A DNA stretch of 64,000 nt from UBA1926 sp002337215 (lineage in GTDB: Bacteria > Planctomycetota > Phycisphaerae > Phycisphaerales > UBA1924), in contig CAXBAF010000017.1 of assembly GCA_963973795.1 (NCBI GenBank), positions 27,725-91,724 of the forward strand, in the 5' to 3' direction. This document shows positions 42,678 to 50,866 of this stretch, piece by piece (position 1 is the first letter of the stretch; each line of letters starts with the position of its first letter). Both the position numbers and the translations under genes were made by a program. A model generated the notes under the pieces. That model was not told the origin of the DNA. It did not search any database and was given only the letters and a program-made list of their open reading frames with translations.

Positions 42678-43193
42678 CTACCCCGCGCCGAGCAGCCGCC
42701 ACGCCGAGCGGTTGCTGGCGGGCTTGTACCACGCGGGGGCACGTTCGATGCGTGTCACCGCCGACAGTTCGATGATCGTTGCGTAGCGGGCGTCCGCCTT
42801 TGAGGCCCAGTACGCGTCCGCCGCGGCCTCTGTGTCGGTCCCGGTGTCGGTCCCGTTGTACGGCCCGTTGTACGGCCCGTTGTCCGGCCCGGCGCCCTCA
42901 CCGAGCATGGGGCCGAACTCTTCCCGGATCCGTCGAACATCGGCGGGGCCTTCGAGCTCGAAGCGGTGCACCCGGGCCGCGGTCGCCCGCGCGACGAGAT
43001 CGCCCCCCGGGGGTTTGAGATAGACCGCGTGCCCCGCCTCGAGGCCCGTGTAGGGGAGCCTGCGGGTCTTGCCCAGCCTGGCCTCGGCGGTCTTCGTCCC
43101 ATCGAGAATCATCCGCAGGAACCGGCGGCGGATGATCGCGAGATGAGCCGGGAGAGACTCGTGGAACCGGTCATCGGACTCTGCTGGATTCAC
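42678..43193 (-). CDS. ASCH-domain-like protein with a tandem-repeat insertion
   Basis: 171 aa. ASCH proteins are RNA- or nucleotide-binding PUA-like folds. The pattern RMILDGTKTAEARLGKTRR ... GHAVYLKPPGGDLVARATAARV and the end WASKADARYATIIEL fit. In the middle (residues about 102-122) there is a repeat-derived, low-complexity insertion of the form GPYN/GTDT encoded by 12-bp repeats. The GTG start at 43193 overlaps the hldE stop by 4 nt (GTGA). Possible roles are RNA modification or coenzyme handling; not inferred further. Confidence 0.72.
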   Translation of the reverse strand: MNPAESDDRFHESLPAHLAIIRRRFLRMILDGTKTAEARLGKTRRLPYTGLEAGHAVYLKPPGGDLVARATAARVHRFELEGPADVRRIREEFGPMLGEGAGPDNGPYNGPYNGTDTGTDTEAAADAYWASKADARYATIIELSAVTRIERAPAWYKPASNRSAWRLLGAG

Positions 43194-44671
43194 GGTTGGC
43201 GGACCCGTTCGAGGAACTCGGTCGTGCTCTTGCCCTGGAGGTGCCCGACGACGACGATCTCACCGCCGTACGCCTCGACGATCTCCCGGCCCACGACCTG
43301 GTCGGCGGTGTAGTCTCCGCCCTTCACCAGCACATCCGGCTTGATGACGCCCAGCAGGCGTTCGGGGGTGTCTTCCCCGAAGCTGACGACGGCGTCCACG
43401 GATCGGAGTGCACCGAGCACCGTCGCGCGGTCGTTGAGACGATTGACCGGCCGGTCGTCGCCCTTGAGTCGCCTGACGGATTCATCGCTGTTGATCGCGA
43501 CGACGAGGTAATCGCCCTGGTCGGCCGCCTGCTGGAGCATCTGTACATGCCCCGCGTGCAGCACATCGAAGCACCCGTTCGTAAAGACGATGCGGTTCCC
43601 GCTCGACCGCATCGCGGCGATCTCGACGAGCGCCTGATCGAGCGTGCGGAGCGTGCTCCCCCCCCCGGCGTGGCGGAGCAGCTCGGCGTGGATCCGCTCG
43701 AAGGGGATCGGCACGACGCCGAACACCTCGACCTCGATCCCCGCGGCCGCGTTCGCGAACCGCGTCGCGCCCGCGAGATCGAGCCCGTTGGCGATCGCCG
43801 CGGCGAGCCCGGCAAGCATCATGTCCCCCGCACCCGTCACGTCGTAGACGTCCCGCGCGATCGTGGGGATCGCGACGGCGCTGTCCGCGCCCCGCTCGAG
43901 CAACAGCGCCCCGTGCCGGTCGAGCGTCAGCACCACCGCGTCGAGATCGAGCCCGCTGAGCATCGCGTGCGCCAGCTCCGCGTTGTGCTGCGCGTCGGCA
44001 CCCTGGTGAGTCCGCAGCCCCGTCGCGAGCTCGGCCTCGGTCCTGTTGGGGGTGATCAGCGTCGCGCCGCGGTACTTGGTGTAGTCGTCGATCAGCGCAG
44101 GATCGACGAGGATTGGCAGCCCCGCGTCTTTCGACATCTCGATGACCGCCTGGCAGAGCCGCTCGCCGCAGACGCCCTTCTTGTAGTCCTCGATGCAGAC
44201 GACATCGACCTGGTCGATCCGCGCGCGCACGGCCTCGATCACGCGGTCCACCGCTTCCTCGGAGAGCGGGTCCCGGCTCTCAAAATCCACGCGGAACATC
44301 TTCTGCGGGTGCCTCGCCTGGGCGAGACCCACCAGATTCCGCTTGACCGTCGTCGGGCGGGTCGGATCGATCACGAGCCCCGAGGGATCGACCTTCCGGC
44401 GTTCGAGCTCCTTGCGGAGGATGCCACCCTCGTTGTCCTCGCCCGTCACGCCCACCGCGAAGACGCTGCCGCCCATCGCGACAAGGTCGAGGCAGACGTT
44501 CGCGGCCCCGCCCGCGCGGTTCTCGTGCCGGCGGACATCCAGCACGGGGACCGGGGCGTCGGCGCTCAGGCGTTCGGCGTCGCCGTAGAGGAGCTGGTCA
44601 AGCATGAAGTCGCCCACGACGAGCGCGGTGAACGGCTTCCAAGCGGCGAGCGATTCGAGAAGGTGTTCCAT
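43190..44671 (-). CDS. hldE: Bifunctional D-beta-D-heptose 7-phosphate kinase / 1-phosphate adenylyltransferase
   Basis: 493 aa. Makes ADP-D-glycero-D-manno-heptose for the lipopolysaccharide inner core. The N-terminal ribokinase-type domain has LVVGDFMLDQLLYGDAERLSADAPVPVLDV, RAGGAANVCLDL and the kinase signature VYDVTGAGDMMLAGLAAAI. The C-terminal nucleotidyltransferase domain starts IVFTNGCFDVLHAGHVQMLQQAAD, with HxGH. Length is about that of E. coli HldE (477). It implies LPS with heptose. A TPR gene lies 61 nt upstream, and the ASCH gene overlaps downstream by 4 nt. The other hld genes are outside the window. Confidence 0.96.
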   Translation of the reverse strand: MEHLLESLAAWKPFTALVVGDFMLDQLLYGDAERLSADAPVPVLDVRRHENRAGGAANVCLDLVAMGGSVFAVGVTGEDNEGGILRKELERRKVDPSGLVIDPTRPTTVKRNLVGLAQARHPQKMFRVDFESRDPLSEEAVDRVIEAVRARIDQVDVVCIEDYKKGVCGERLCQAVIEMSKDAGLPILVDPALIDDYTKYRGATLITPNRTEAELATGLRTHQGADAQHNAELAHAMLSGLDLDAVVLTLDRHGALLLERGADSAVAIPTIARDVYDVTGAGDMMLAGLAAAIANGLDLAGATRFANAAAGIEVEVFGVVPIPFERIHAELLRHAGGGSTLRTLDQALVEIAAMRSSGNRIVFTNGCFDVLHAGHVQMLQQAADQGDYLVVAINSDESVRRLKGDDRPVNRLNDRATVLGALRSVDAVVSFGEDTPERLLGVIKPDVLVKGGDYTADQVVGREIVEAYGGEIVVVGHLQGKSTTEFLERVRQP

Positions 44672-44732
44672 GCCCCGAGTCTACAGGCCTCGTCGCCCCT
44701 CACGGTGCGGAATCGGTGCACACCGCTGATGT

Positions 44733-45524
44733 TCATTCCGATTCGAGCAGGATCGGGCCGTTCCGGTTCCGCTCTCGTCTCGAACGGAGACGACGCCATT
44801 CACCGGCGTTCCTGAGCTCGTAATAGGTGTTCCAAACGCTGAACTCGAACGTCCCGTGGATGGCCTCGAGATCGGGGTCGGCGGCGGGCCAGCCCCGCTG
44901 CAGATTCCGCTGGCGCTGCGCGGCCCGCGCAAACGCCCGCGTGGCGCCGTCGGTGTCGCCCGCCATCGCCAGATAACACGCGCGGTTGTAGCTGCTCATG
45001 CCTTGGAGCGACCACTCGATCTGATCGACGTAACGCCCGAAGGTCTCGGTCGAGAGCAAGGGCCGACCCATGCCCATCAGCGCCCAGGCCTCCATGTACG
45101 TCCGGCTGCCGATGAATCCCCGATTGGGATCGCTCGCCTTCCGGTACAGACCCTCCCAGAGCTGATCGGCCCGGAGACCCGCGTGGAAGGCCTCGAGCCC
45201 CGGCTGCTCGGCGAGTCGCTCGTACGCGAACGCGGCATAGATCAACGCCTCGGGATCGTGCGGCCACGAGTCACGCCGGGCGCGGCACGCCTCGATCACC
45301 GCACGATCGCCCCCCAGAAGGTACATCTGCCGGACCTTCTGTGAGAACGCCGGATCGGGATCCCGCGCGCCCCGGCTCGTCTGCGAGACGAACGCGGCGT
45401 GGTCGGTGCCCTCGATCGTCCACACGAATGCGCCCGCCGCCGCGAGCACACCCAGCGAGAGAATGAACACGAACGCCCCGGCGCCGACACCCGCGATCCG
45501 TCTGGTTGTGAACGCGCTCGCCAT
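44733..45524 (-). CDS. Membrane-anchored TPR-like protein of unknown function
   Basis: 263 aa. One N-terminal transmembrane helix (about 12-35, GVGAGAFVFILSLGVLAAAGAFVW), then a soluble helical region with tetratricopeptide-like repeats (ALIYAAFAYERLA, SYNRACYLAMAGDTDGATRAFARAAQRQRNL). The most conserved-looking part includes WSLQGMSSYNRACYLAMAG. TPR repeats bind proteins. It probably faces the periplasm, with the short basic start inside. It shares a strand and 61-nt gap with hldE, and diverges from hisS. Confidence 0.7.
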   Translation of the reverse strand: MASAFTTRRIAGVGAGAFVFILSLGVLAAAGAFVWTIEGTDHAAFVSQTSRGARDPDPAFSQKVRQMYLLGGDRAVIEACRARRDSWPHDPEALIYAAFAYERLAEQPGLEAFHAGLRADQLWEGLYRKASDPNRGFIGSRTYMEAWALMGMGRPLLSTETFGRYVDQIEWSLQGMSSYNRACYLAMAGDTDGATRAFARAAQRQRNLQRGWPAADPDLEAIHGTFEFSVWNTYYELRNAGEWRRLRSRRERNRNGPILLESE

Positions 45525-45658
45525 CGAACGACAGTCTACCGCCGCGCGGCCCGGATCCGAAACCGGCTCCAGAATTCAGATCCAGAGCCAGATCGGGACG
45601 GCCCCCGCGTCTCCCGGGCCCGCGGGAGCGGGAGTTGGAGCGGACCTATCGTGCCCCC

Positions 45659-47119
45659 ATGGCATCCAGGACGACAACACGGACCTTCAAGGGCCCCAAG
45701 GGCACCCGCGACATGTACCCCGAGGACATGCTCCGCCGGCGCTATCTGATCCAGACCTGGCGCGACACCTCGATCCGCCACGGCTTCGAAGAGATCGAGG
45801 GCCCCACCTTCGAGGAATCCGAGCTCTACGCGGTCAAGAGCGGGGACGGCATCCTGGGCGAACTCTTCCAGTCGTTTTCCGGCAAAAGCCCCGACGAGGT
45901 CGCACGGGTGCAGCAAACCGGGCGGGCCCCGTTCGCGATGAGGCCCGAGTTCACGCCCACCCTGGCGCGCATGTACGCGGCCCGGGCGCGGCAGCTCCCG
46001 AAGCCGACACGGTGGTTCATGGCGGGCTCGTTCTTCCGAGCCGAGCGCCCGCAGCGGGGTCGGCTCCGCGAGTTCCTGCAGTGGAACTGCGATGTGATCG
46101 GAAATTCCGAGTCGGGCGGGGAGCACGCCGCGGAGACCGACGCGATGTTCGCGCTCGTCGGCGCGTGCGTGCAGTTCGGGTTCTCGCCCGCGCACATGAA
46201 GGTCCTTTTCTGCGATCGCCGGTTTATCGAGGCGCAGCTCGCCGCGAGCGGGGTGTCGGCGACCGCGATGCCCAGCGCGTTCTCTTTGCTCGACAAGCGG
46301 CACAAGATCTCGAGAGAGGCGTTCGCGGACGAGGCGGACGGGATCGGATTCTCCGCCGACGGGTTCGATGCGCTGGTGGCGCAGCGCGACGAGTCGGTCG
46401 CCGCGATCGCCGGTGAATCGCCCTGGCTCGCGTGGGACTCGGCGATCGTCCGGGGTCTCGCGTACTACACCGGGCTGGTGTTCGAGCTCAACGCCGACGG
46501 CGAGCGCGCGGTCGCGGGCGGGGGCCGGTACGACGGGCTGATCGAGCTCGTGGGCGGGCCGCCCACCCCCGCGGTCGGGTTCGCGATGGGCGATGTCGTG
46601 CTCAGCCTGCTGCTGGAAGACAAGAGCCTGATGCCCGAGGGTCCCGAACTGATGGAGGCGGTGAGCGCGGGCCCCGCGTCGGTCCGCCCCGAGGCGTTCG
46701 TGATCCCGGGGAACGAGGACGCGGACGGGCTCGTGCGCCGGTTGCTCGCCGACCTCCGGCGAGGCGTTGAGAGCGAGGCGTGGCTCGAGAGCGGAGACGA
46801 CCGGAAGCCGTGGCAGCGATCGCGGTTCGATCCGGCGTCGGGTGGTGTGCGCCCGATGCACGCCCGTTCGAGTGACAAATCGACACGGAACCTGAAAAAG
46901 CTCCTCGCCGACGCCGAGCGGCAGTATGCCCGGTTCGCTGTGGTGATCCACGACACCCCGGAGGCCGCCGATCGCGTGCAGCTCAAGGACCTCGACCGCC
47001 GGGCTGACCTCACCCCGGCGGATGTGCCCGGGATGCCGTCGGACTCGGCCGAGTTTTCTGTGCAGCCCACGAGCCCGGTGTACATCGGCCGCGCGATCGC
47101 GGCCCTCTCCGACGCGTGA
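45659..47119 (+). CDS. hisS: Histidyl-tRNA synthetase
   Basis: 486 aa. Class II synthetase that charges tRNA-His. Start ATG at 45659; a TTG 24 nt earlier is less likely. The opening FKGPKGTRDMYPEDM, motif 2 AMRPEFTPTLARMYAARA with FMAGSFFRAERPQRGRLREFLQWNCDVIG, and motif 3 GGGRYDGLIELVGGPPTPAVGFAMG are clear. The form of the RPEFTPT motif matches a subgroup common in Planctomycetes and relatives. The anticodon-binding domain is somewhat longer than usual, with an unusual stretch SGDDRKPWQRSRFDPASGG near residue 380. It diverges from the TPR gene. Confidence 0.95.
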   Translation: MASRTTTRTFKGPKGTRDMYPEDMLRRRYLIQTWRDTSIRHGFEEIEGPTFEESELYAVKSGDGILGELFQSFSGKSPDEVARVQQTGRAPFAMRPEFTPTLARMYAARARQLPKPTRWFMAGSFFRAERPQRGRLREFLQWNCDVIGNSESGGEHAAETDAMFALVGACVQFGFSPAHMKVLFCDRRFIEAQLAASGVSATAMPSAFSLLDKRHKISREAFADEADGIGFSADGFDALVAQRDESVAAIAGESPWLAWDSAIVRGLAYYTGLVFELNADGERAVAGGGRYDGLIELVGGPPTPAVGFAMGDVVLSLLLEDKSLMPEGPELMEAVSAGPASVRPEAFVIPGNEDADGLVRRLLADLRRGVESEAWLESGDDRKPWQRSRFDPASGGVRPMHARSSDKSTRNLKKLLADAERQYARFAVVIHDTPEAADRVQLKDLDRRADLTPADVPGMPSDSAEFSVQPTSPVYIGRAIAALSDA

Positions 47120-47226
47120 TCTGTTTGGGTCTATAAATGCTGAATTCGTCCTAAAAAAGAGGTTTTCGTTTGCATTTCCGGGCCGATAGAGCATGATTCG
47201 GCCGGAGATCGAGGGGAAAACCGCAC

Positions 47227-47652
47227 ATGAATTCTCAATCACAGTTGGTGGCCGCGCTGTCTGTACTCGCCGTCCCGAGCGTCGTGCTCGCCGGGCCGAT
47301 CGATATGGTCTTCGGCATCGAGTCCGACGTGTTCGTGGGCGATCCGGTCGCCTCCGAGCGCACGGCGTCGATCGTATCGAACGGGGACTTTGTTGACACG
47401 TTCGCGATGCGGTCGAGCGATCCGCTCGGGGCCGCGTCGGCGTTGCCCGGCTACGGCGAGACGATCCGACCCCGGCGCACGACCCGTGACACGACCCCCT
47501 TCGGGTTCGACCGGCTCATCCCGACGCTGGATCCAGATGGTCTCCAGCCGCGCTTCGACGCGGACGCGGACATGTTGGACCTCGTTCCGACTCCGGGCGC
47601 CCTTGCGCTCGTGAGCATCGGCGGTCTCGGGTTTGTCAGCCGTCGCGCGTGA
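47227..47652 (+). CDS. Small exported protein with PEP-CTERM-like PTPGA sorting tail
   Basis: 141 aa. Signal peptide MNSQSQLVAALSVLAVPSVVLA, a short mature part, and a C-terminal tail PTPGA (121-125), hydrophobic ALVSIGGLGF, then RRA. This tripartite tail is the PEP-CTERM type with PTPGA instead of PEP, common in planctomycetes; such proteins are processed by an exosortase at the membrane. I do not recognise the central part. AGGGG lies 10 nt before the ATG. It is 107 nt downstream of hisS in an AT-rich spacer that could hold its own promoter. Confidence 0.75.
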   Translation: MNSQSQLVAALSVLAVPSVVLAGPIDMVFGIESDVFVGDPVASERTASIVSNGDFVDTFAMRSSDPLGAASALPGYGETIRPRRTTRDTTPFGFDRLIPTLDPDGLQPRFDADADMLDLVPTPGALALVSIGGLGFVSRRA

Positions 47653-47780
47653 TCCGGATCACATCCTGATCGGCCGGGTGAATCGACTGCTCGCGGTGTG
47701 ATCGCTGTCCGGCGTTTGACCTTGGCAGTGCTCGGTTCGAGCGTCTCCGAATACCGAAACCCAAGAGCGTCCCCAAAGAA

Positions 47781-47809
47781 AAGCCCCTCGCTTTCGCGAG
47801 GGGCTCGTT
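47781..47809 (-). terminator. Conserved-sequence terminator, copy 3 (for sat)
   Basis: Minus-strand reading: GAGCCCCTCGC-GAAA-GCGAGGGGC followed by TTTTC. The stem is 8-9 bp. It is downstream of sat and shares the sequence of the other copies. Confidence 0.82.
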
Positions 47810-47872
47810 GCGTTTTGAGGTGCCGTCGTCTGCCGGTCGGCGTTGGGTTGCGACCCACGCCGGTGGCCTCGG

Positions 47873-49045
47873 TCAGCTGCCTGCGGTCGCCCAGTCGATC
47901 AGGATGTCGGCGACCTCGGGGCGGGTGAACTCGCCGGGGGGGCGTTCGCCCTTGCTGAGCATCTCGCGGACCTTGGTGCCGCTGAGGAAGATCTGATCGC
48001 CGTCGATCTTGGGGAAGGTCTTGCCGCTGACCATGCCCTGTGCCTTCTTGGAGAAGGCGGCGTGCTCGAACTTGAGCGGCTCGATGGCGAGGTTGTCCTT
48101 GTCGAGGTCGTCAAAGATGTTCTGGGCGTCGTAGGTGCCGTAATAGGAGCCGACGCCGGCGTGGTCACGGCCCACGATGAAGTGTGTTACGCCGTAGTTC
48201 TTGCGGACGAGGGCGTGGAGGATGGCCTCGCGCGGGCCGGCGTAGCGCATCGCGGCGGGCATGACCGAGAGCATCGTGCGCTCATCGACGAAGTACTCTT
48301 CGATGAGCTTGGTGTAGCACTTCATGCGCACGTCGGCGGGGATGTCGCCGGGCTTGGTCTCGCCCACCAGCGGGTGGATGAGGATGCCGTCGGTGATCTC
48401 CTGGGCGCACTTGCAGAGGTACTCGTGGGCGCGGTGGATCGGGTTGCGGGTCTGGAACGCGCTGACGGTCGACCAGCCGCGCTTCTCGAACTCGGCCCGG
48501 GTCTGGGCGGGGGTGAGGCGTTGGTCGAGGAAGGCCTCGGGGCCTTCGGGATCGACGCAGGTGGTGACGACCTCGATCGGGCCGGCGAGGCAGACGGGGC
48601 CCTCGGCCTTGACGGCTTCGGCGCCGGGGTGCTGGCCGTCGTCTTCGGCACCGTTGAAGAAGATCGTGGCTTCCCTGGCGGTGTCGTGGGCGTAGGTCTC
48701 CTCGACATCCATGATCGCCTGCAGCACGCCGTTGGGCGCATAGAGCGCGACGCGGTCGCCCTTGCTGGCGACGCCCTCGGCGACGGCGAGCGTGATCGGG
48801 ATGGGCCAGATGTTGCCGTCGGCGAGCTTCATGTCACTGATGACCGAATCGAAGTCGGCCTTGCCCATGAAGCCGGTCAGCGGGCTGAACGCGCCGATGC
48901 CGATCATTTCGACATCGCACGACTGCTTGGCGGACAGATCGATGCGGGTCAGGCCCGCGGCTTCTTTGGTGAGCTCGGCAGCGCGGTCGGGCGCGGCGAT
49001 GCGGTTGACAAGCGTGCCGCCGTGGGGCGGGATCAAACCGGACAT
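47873..49045 (-). CDS. sat: Sulfate adenylyltransferase (ATP sulfurylase)
   Basis: 390 aa. Forms APS from sulfate and ATP. The catalytic motif FQTRNPIHRAHEYL is intact, as is VGRDHAGVGSYYG. The N-terminal PUA-like part and the end KVREMLSKGERPPGEFTRPEVADIL are typical of the single-chain Sat family, without fused APS kinase. AAGGA lies 7 nt before the ATG at 49045. cysC, which converts APS to PAPS, is 4.6 kb away on the other strand, so the two are not in one operon. It diverges from the sugar-dehydrogenase-like gene with a 279-nt spacer. Confidence 0.96.
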   Translation of the reverse strand: MSGLIPPHGGTLVNRIAAPDRAAELTKEAAGLTRIDLSAKQSCDVEMIGIGAFSPLTGFMGKADFDSVISDMKLADGNIWPIPITLAVAEGVASKGDRVALYAPNGVLQAIMDVEETYAHDTAREATIFFNGAEDDGQHPGAEAVKAEGPVCLAGPIEVVTTCVDPEGPEAFLDQRLTPAQTRAEFEKRGWSTVSAFQTRNPIHRAHEYLCKCAQEITDGILIHPLVGETKPGDIPADVRMKCYTKLIEEYFVDERTMLSVMPAAMRYAGPREAILHALVRKNYGVTHFIVGRDHAGVGSYYGTYDAQNIFDDLDKDNLAIEPLKFEHAAFSKKAQGMVSGKTFPKIDGDQIFLSGTKVREMLSKGERPPGEFTRPEVADILIDWATAGS

Positions 49046-49248
49046 GTTCGGATTCCTTTCGTATGAATCGGGGTCGTCCGGGCTAGATCCGTGCGGTTTC
49101 TCCCGGGACGCGGAAGCATAGGCGGGCGCGTAGGATGATTGGCCGGTTTGTCCGTCGCATCGTCCTTGTGCAACCGGTCGAAAGTGCCGATATCTCGGAC
49201 AGTTGTGCCGATACAGGCGGTTTTCCTTGCGGCGGACAGGCTATCGGG

Positions 49249-49261
49249 TCACACTGTGTGA
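49249..49261. promoter_or_regulatory. Palindrome in the sat/49325 divergent spacer
   Basis: TCACAC-T-GTGTGA, an odd perfect palindrome of 13 bp, 64 nt before the ATG at 49325. It could be a repressor site for either divergent gene. Inference from symmetry. Confidence 0.35.
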
Positions 49262-49262
49262 A

Positions 49263-49289
49263 GCCGGTTCCGTACAGACCGGCGTTTTT
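49263..49289 (+). terminator. Terminator-like hairpin in the leader of the 49325 gene
   Basis: GCCGGT (49263-49268) / ACCGGC (49278-49283) followed by G and TTTTT (49285-49289), 35 nt before the ATG. If within the transcript, it would act as an attenuator; if the promoter is downstream, it is unused. Position directly after the palindrome at 49249 suggests regulation. Confidence 0.4.
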
Positions 49290-49324
49290 CGTGAGAGATG
49301 ATTCTCGGAGGGGTTTGGAGGACC

Positions 49325-50752
49325 ATGATGAAGACTTTGATTGCATGCGGCGCGTTGGCTATCGGTATCTCGATGGCGGCGGGCGGCGGTGTTTCGCTGA
49401 CGACCGAAACGATTGCGAGCGGGCTGGCGCGGCCCCTGTTTGTGACTCATGCGCCCGGAGACTTTGATCGGATCTTCATTATCGAGCAGCGGAGCGGCTC
49501 GACGGGCCGGATCCGGATCCTCGACCTGAACACGAACACGCTGCTGCCGACACCGTTCCTGAGCCAGACGGTGAGCACGGCGAGCGAGCAGGGCCTGCTC
49601 GGTCTCGCGTTCCACCCCGACTACGCGACCAACGGCAAGTTCTACATCAACTACACGAACACGAGCGGCGACACGATCGTCGATGAGTTCACCGTCAGCG
49701 CGAACCCGGATATCGCCGACGGGTTCAGCCGGCGTCAGATCCTGTTCGTTGATCAGCCGTTCAGCAACCACAACGGCGGCTGGATCGGGTTTGGGCCCGA
49801 CGAGTACCTGTATGTCTCGATGGGTGACGGCGGTTCGGGCGGCGACCCGGGCAACCGCGCTCAGGACATCACCAACCAGCTGCTGGGCAAGATGCTCCGG
49901 ATCGACGTGAACGGCGACGACTTCCCCGGCAGTTCCGCGTTCAACTACGCCATCCCCGCCGACAACCCGTTCGTGGGTGTGAGCGGCGACGATGAGATCT
50001 GGGCGTACGGCCTGCGGAACGTGTGGCGGGCGGCGTTCGATCGCGAGACCGGCGATCTGTATATGGGTGATGTGGGTCAGAACGCGATCGAGGAGATCGA
50101 CTTCCAGCCCGCCTCGAGTGCGGGTGGTGAGAACTACGGCTGGCGCTGCTACGAGGGCAACAATGCCTTCAACACCTTCGGGTGCGGCCCGGCGGCCGAT
50201 TACGTCTTCCCGATCCAGACCTACAGCCACAGCGGCGGCAACTGCTCGATCACGGGCGGCGAGGTCTACCGCGGCTGCGCCATCCCCGAGCTCGACGGCA
50301 CCTATTTCTATGCCGATTACTGCTCGGGCCAGGCGTTCAGCTTCAAGTATGACGGCGTGAACCAGACCGAGTTCCAGAGCCGGACCTTCGAGATCGGCGG
50401 CGGCTTCGGCATCGTCTCGTTCGGGCTTGACGCCTACGGCGAGATGTACCTCGTCCGCCAGGGCGGCACGGTCGAGAAGATCGTCCGCGCCGACGGGATG
50501 CTGACCGAGGACTGCGACGGCAACGGCATCGAGGACGCGTGCCAGATCGCGGCGGGCAACCCGCCGGCGTGCGGCTGCAATATCGCGGACGTCGCCGAGC
50601 CGTACGGCGTGCTCGATCTCGCGGACGTGCAGGGCTTCATCACCGGCTTCCAGAACCAGCAGGACATCGCGGACCTCGCCGAGCCCTTCGGCGTGTGGGA
50701 TCTCGCGGACCTGCAGGCGTTCGTGTCGACGTTTACTTCCGGTTGCCCCTGA
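49325..50752 (+). CDS. Exported PQQ-type sugar dehydrogenase-like beta-propeller with GC-type dockerin module
   Basis: 475 aa. Signal peptide MMKTLIACGALAIGISMAAG. Residues about 30-390 are a six-bladed soluble glucose/sorbosone dehydrogenase-like propeller: EQGLLGLAFHPDYATNGKFYINYT, SNHNGGWIGFGPDEYLYVSMGDGGSGGDPGNRAQD, IWAYGLRNVWRAAFDRETGDLYMGDVGQNAIEEI and NYGWRCYEG. A DCDGNGIEDACQIA calcium-type loop follows. The last 60 residues are the dockerin module ending FVSTFTSGCP. GGAGG lies near the ATGs at 49325/49328. Role: a periplasmic or surface oxidase of sugars; the PQQ-binding residues are not verified. The start is one of two adjacent ATGs. Confidence 0.87.
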   Translation: MMKTLIACGALAIGISMAAGGGVSLTTETIASGLARPLFVTHAPGDFDRIFIIEQRSGSTGRIRILDLNTNTLLPTPFLSQTVSTASEQGLLGLAFHPDYATNGKFYINYTNTSGDTIVDEFTVSANPDIADGFSRRQILFVDQPFSNHNGGWIGFGPDEYLYVSMGDGGSGGDPGNRAQDITNQLLGKMLRIDVNGDDFPGSSAFNYAIPADNPFVGVSGDDEIWAYGLRNVWRAAFDRETGDLYMGDVGQNAIEEIDFQPASSAGGENYGWRCYEGNNAFNTFGCGPAADYVFPIQTYSHSGGNCSITGGEVYRGCAIPELDGTYFYADYCSGQAFSFKYDGVNQTEFQSRTFEIGGGFGIVSFGLDAYGEMYLVRQGGTVEKIVRADGMLTEDCDGNGIEDACQIAAGNPPACGCNIADVAEPYGVLDLADVQGFITGFQNQQDIADLAEPFGVWDLADLQAFVSTFTSGCP

Positions 50753-50866
50753 ATGAACTGATGGTCTTTGCGACCACTCCAACATGCCCGCGGTGTCGAT
50801 GAGAGTCGACATCGCGGTTTTACGGTTTTCCGCAATCCTTCTCGAATTCAATGTTGGAGTTCCGCG

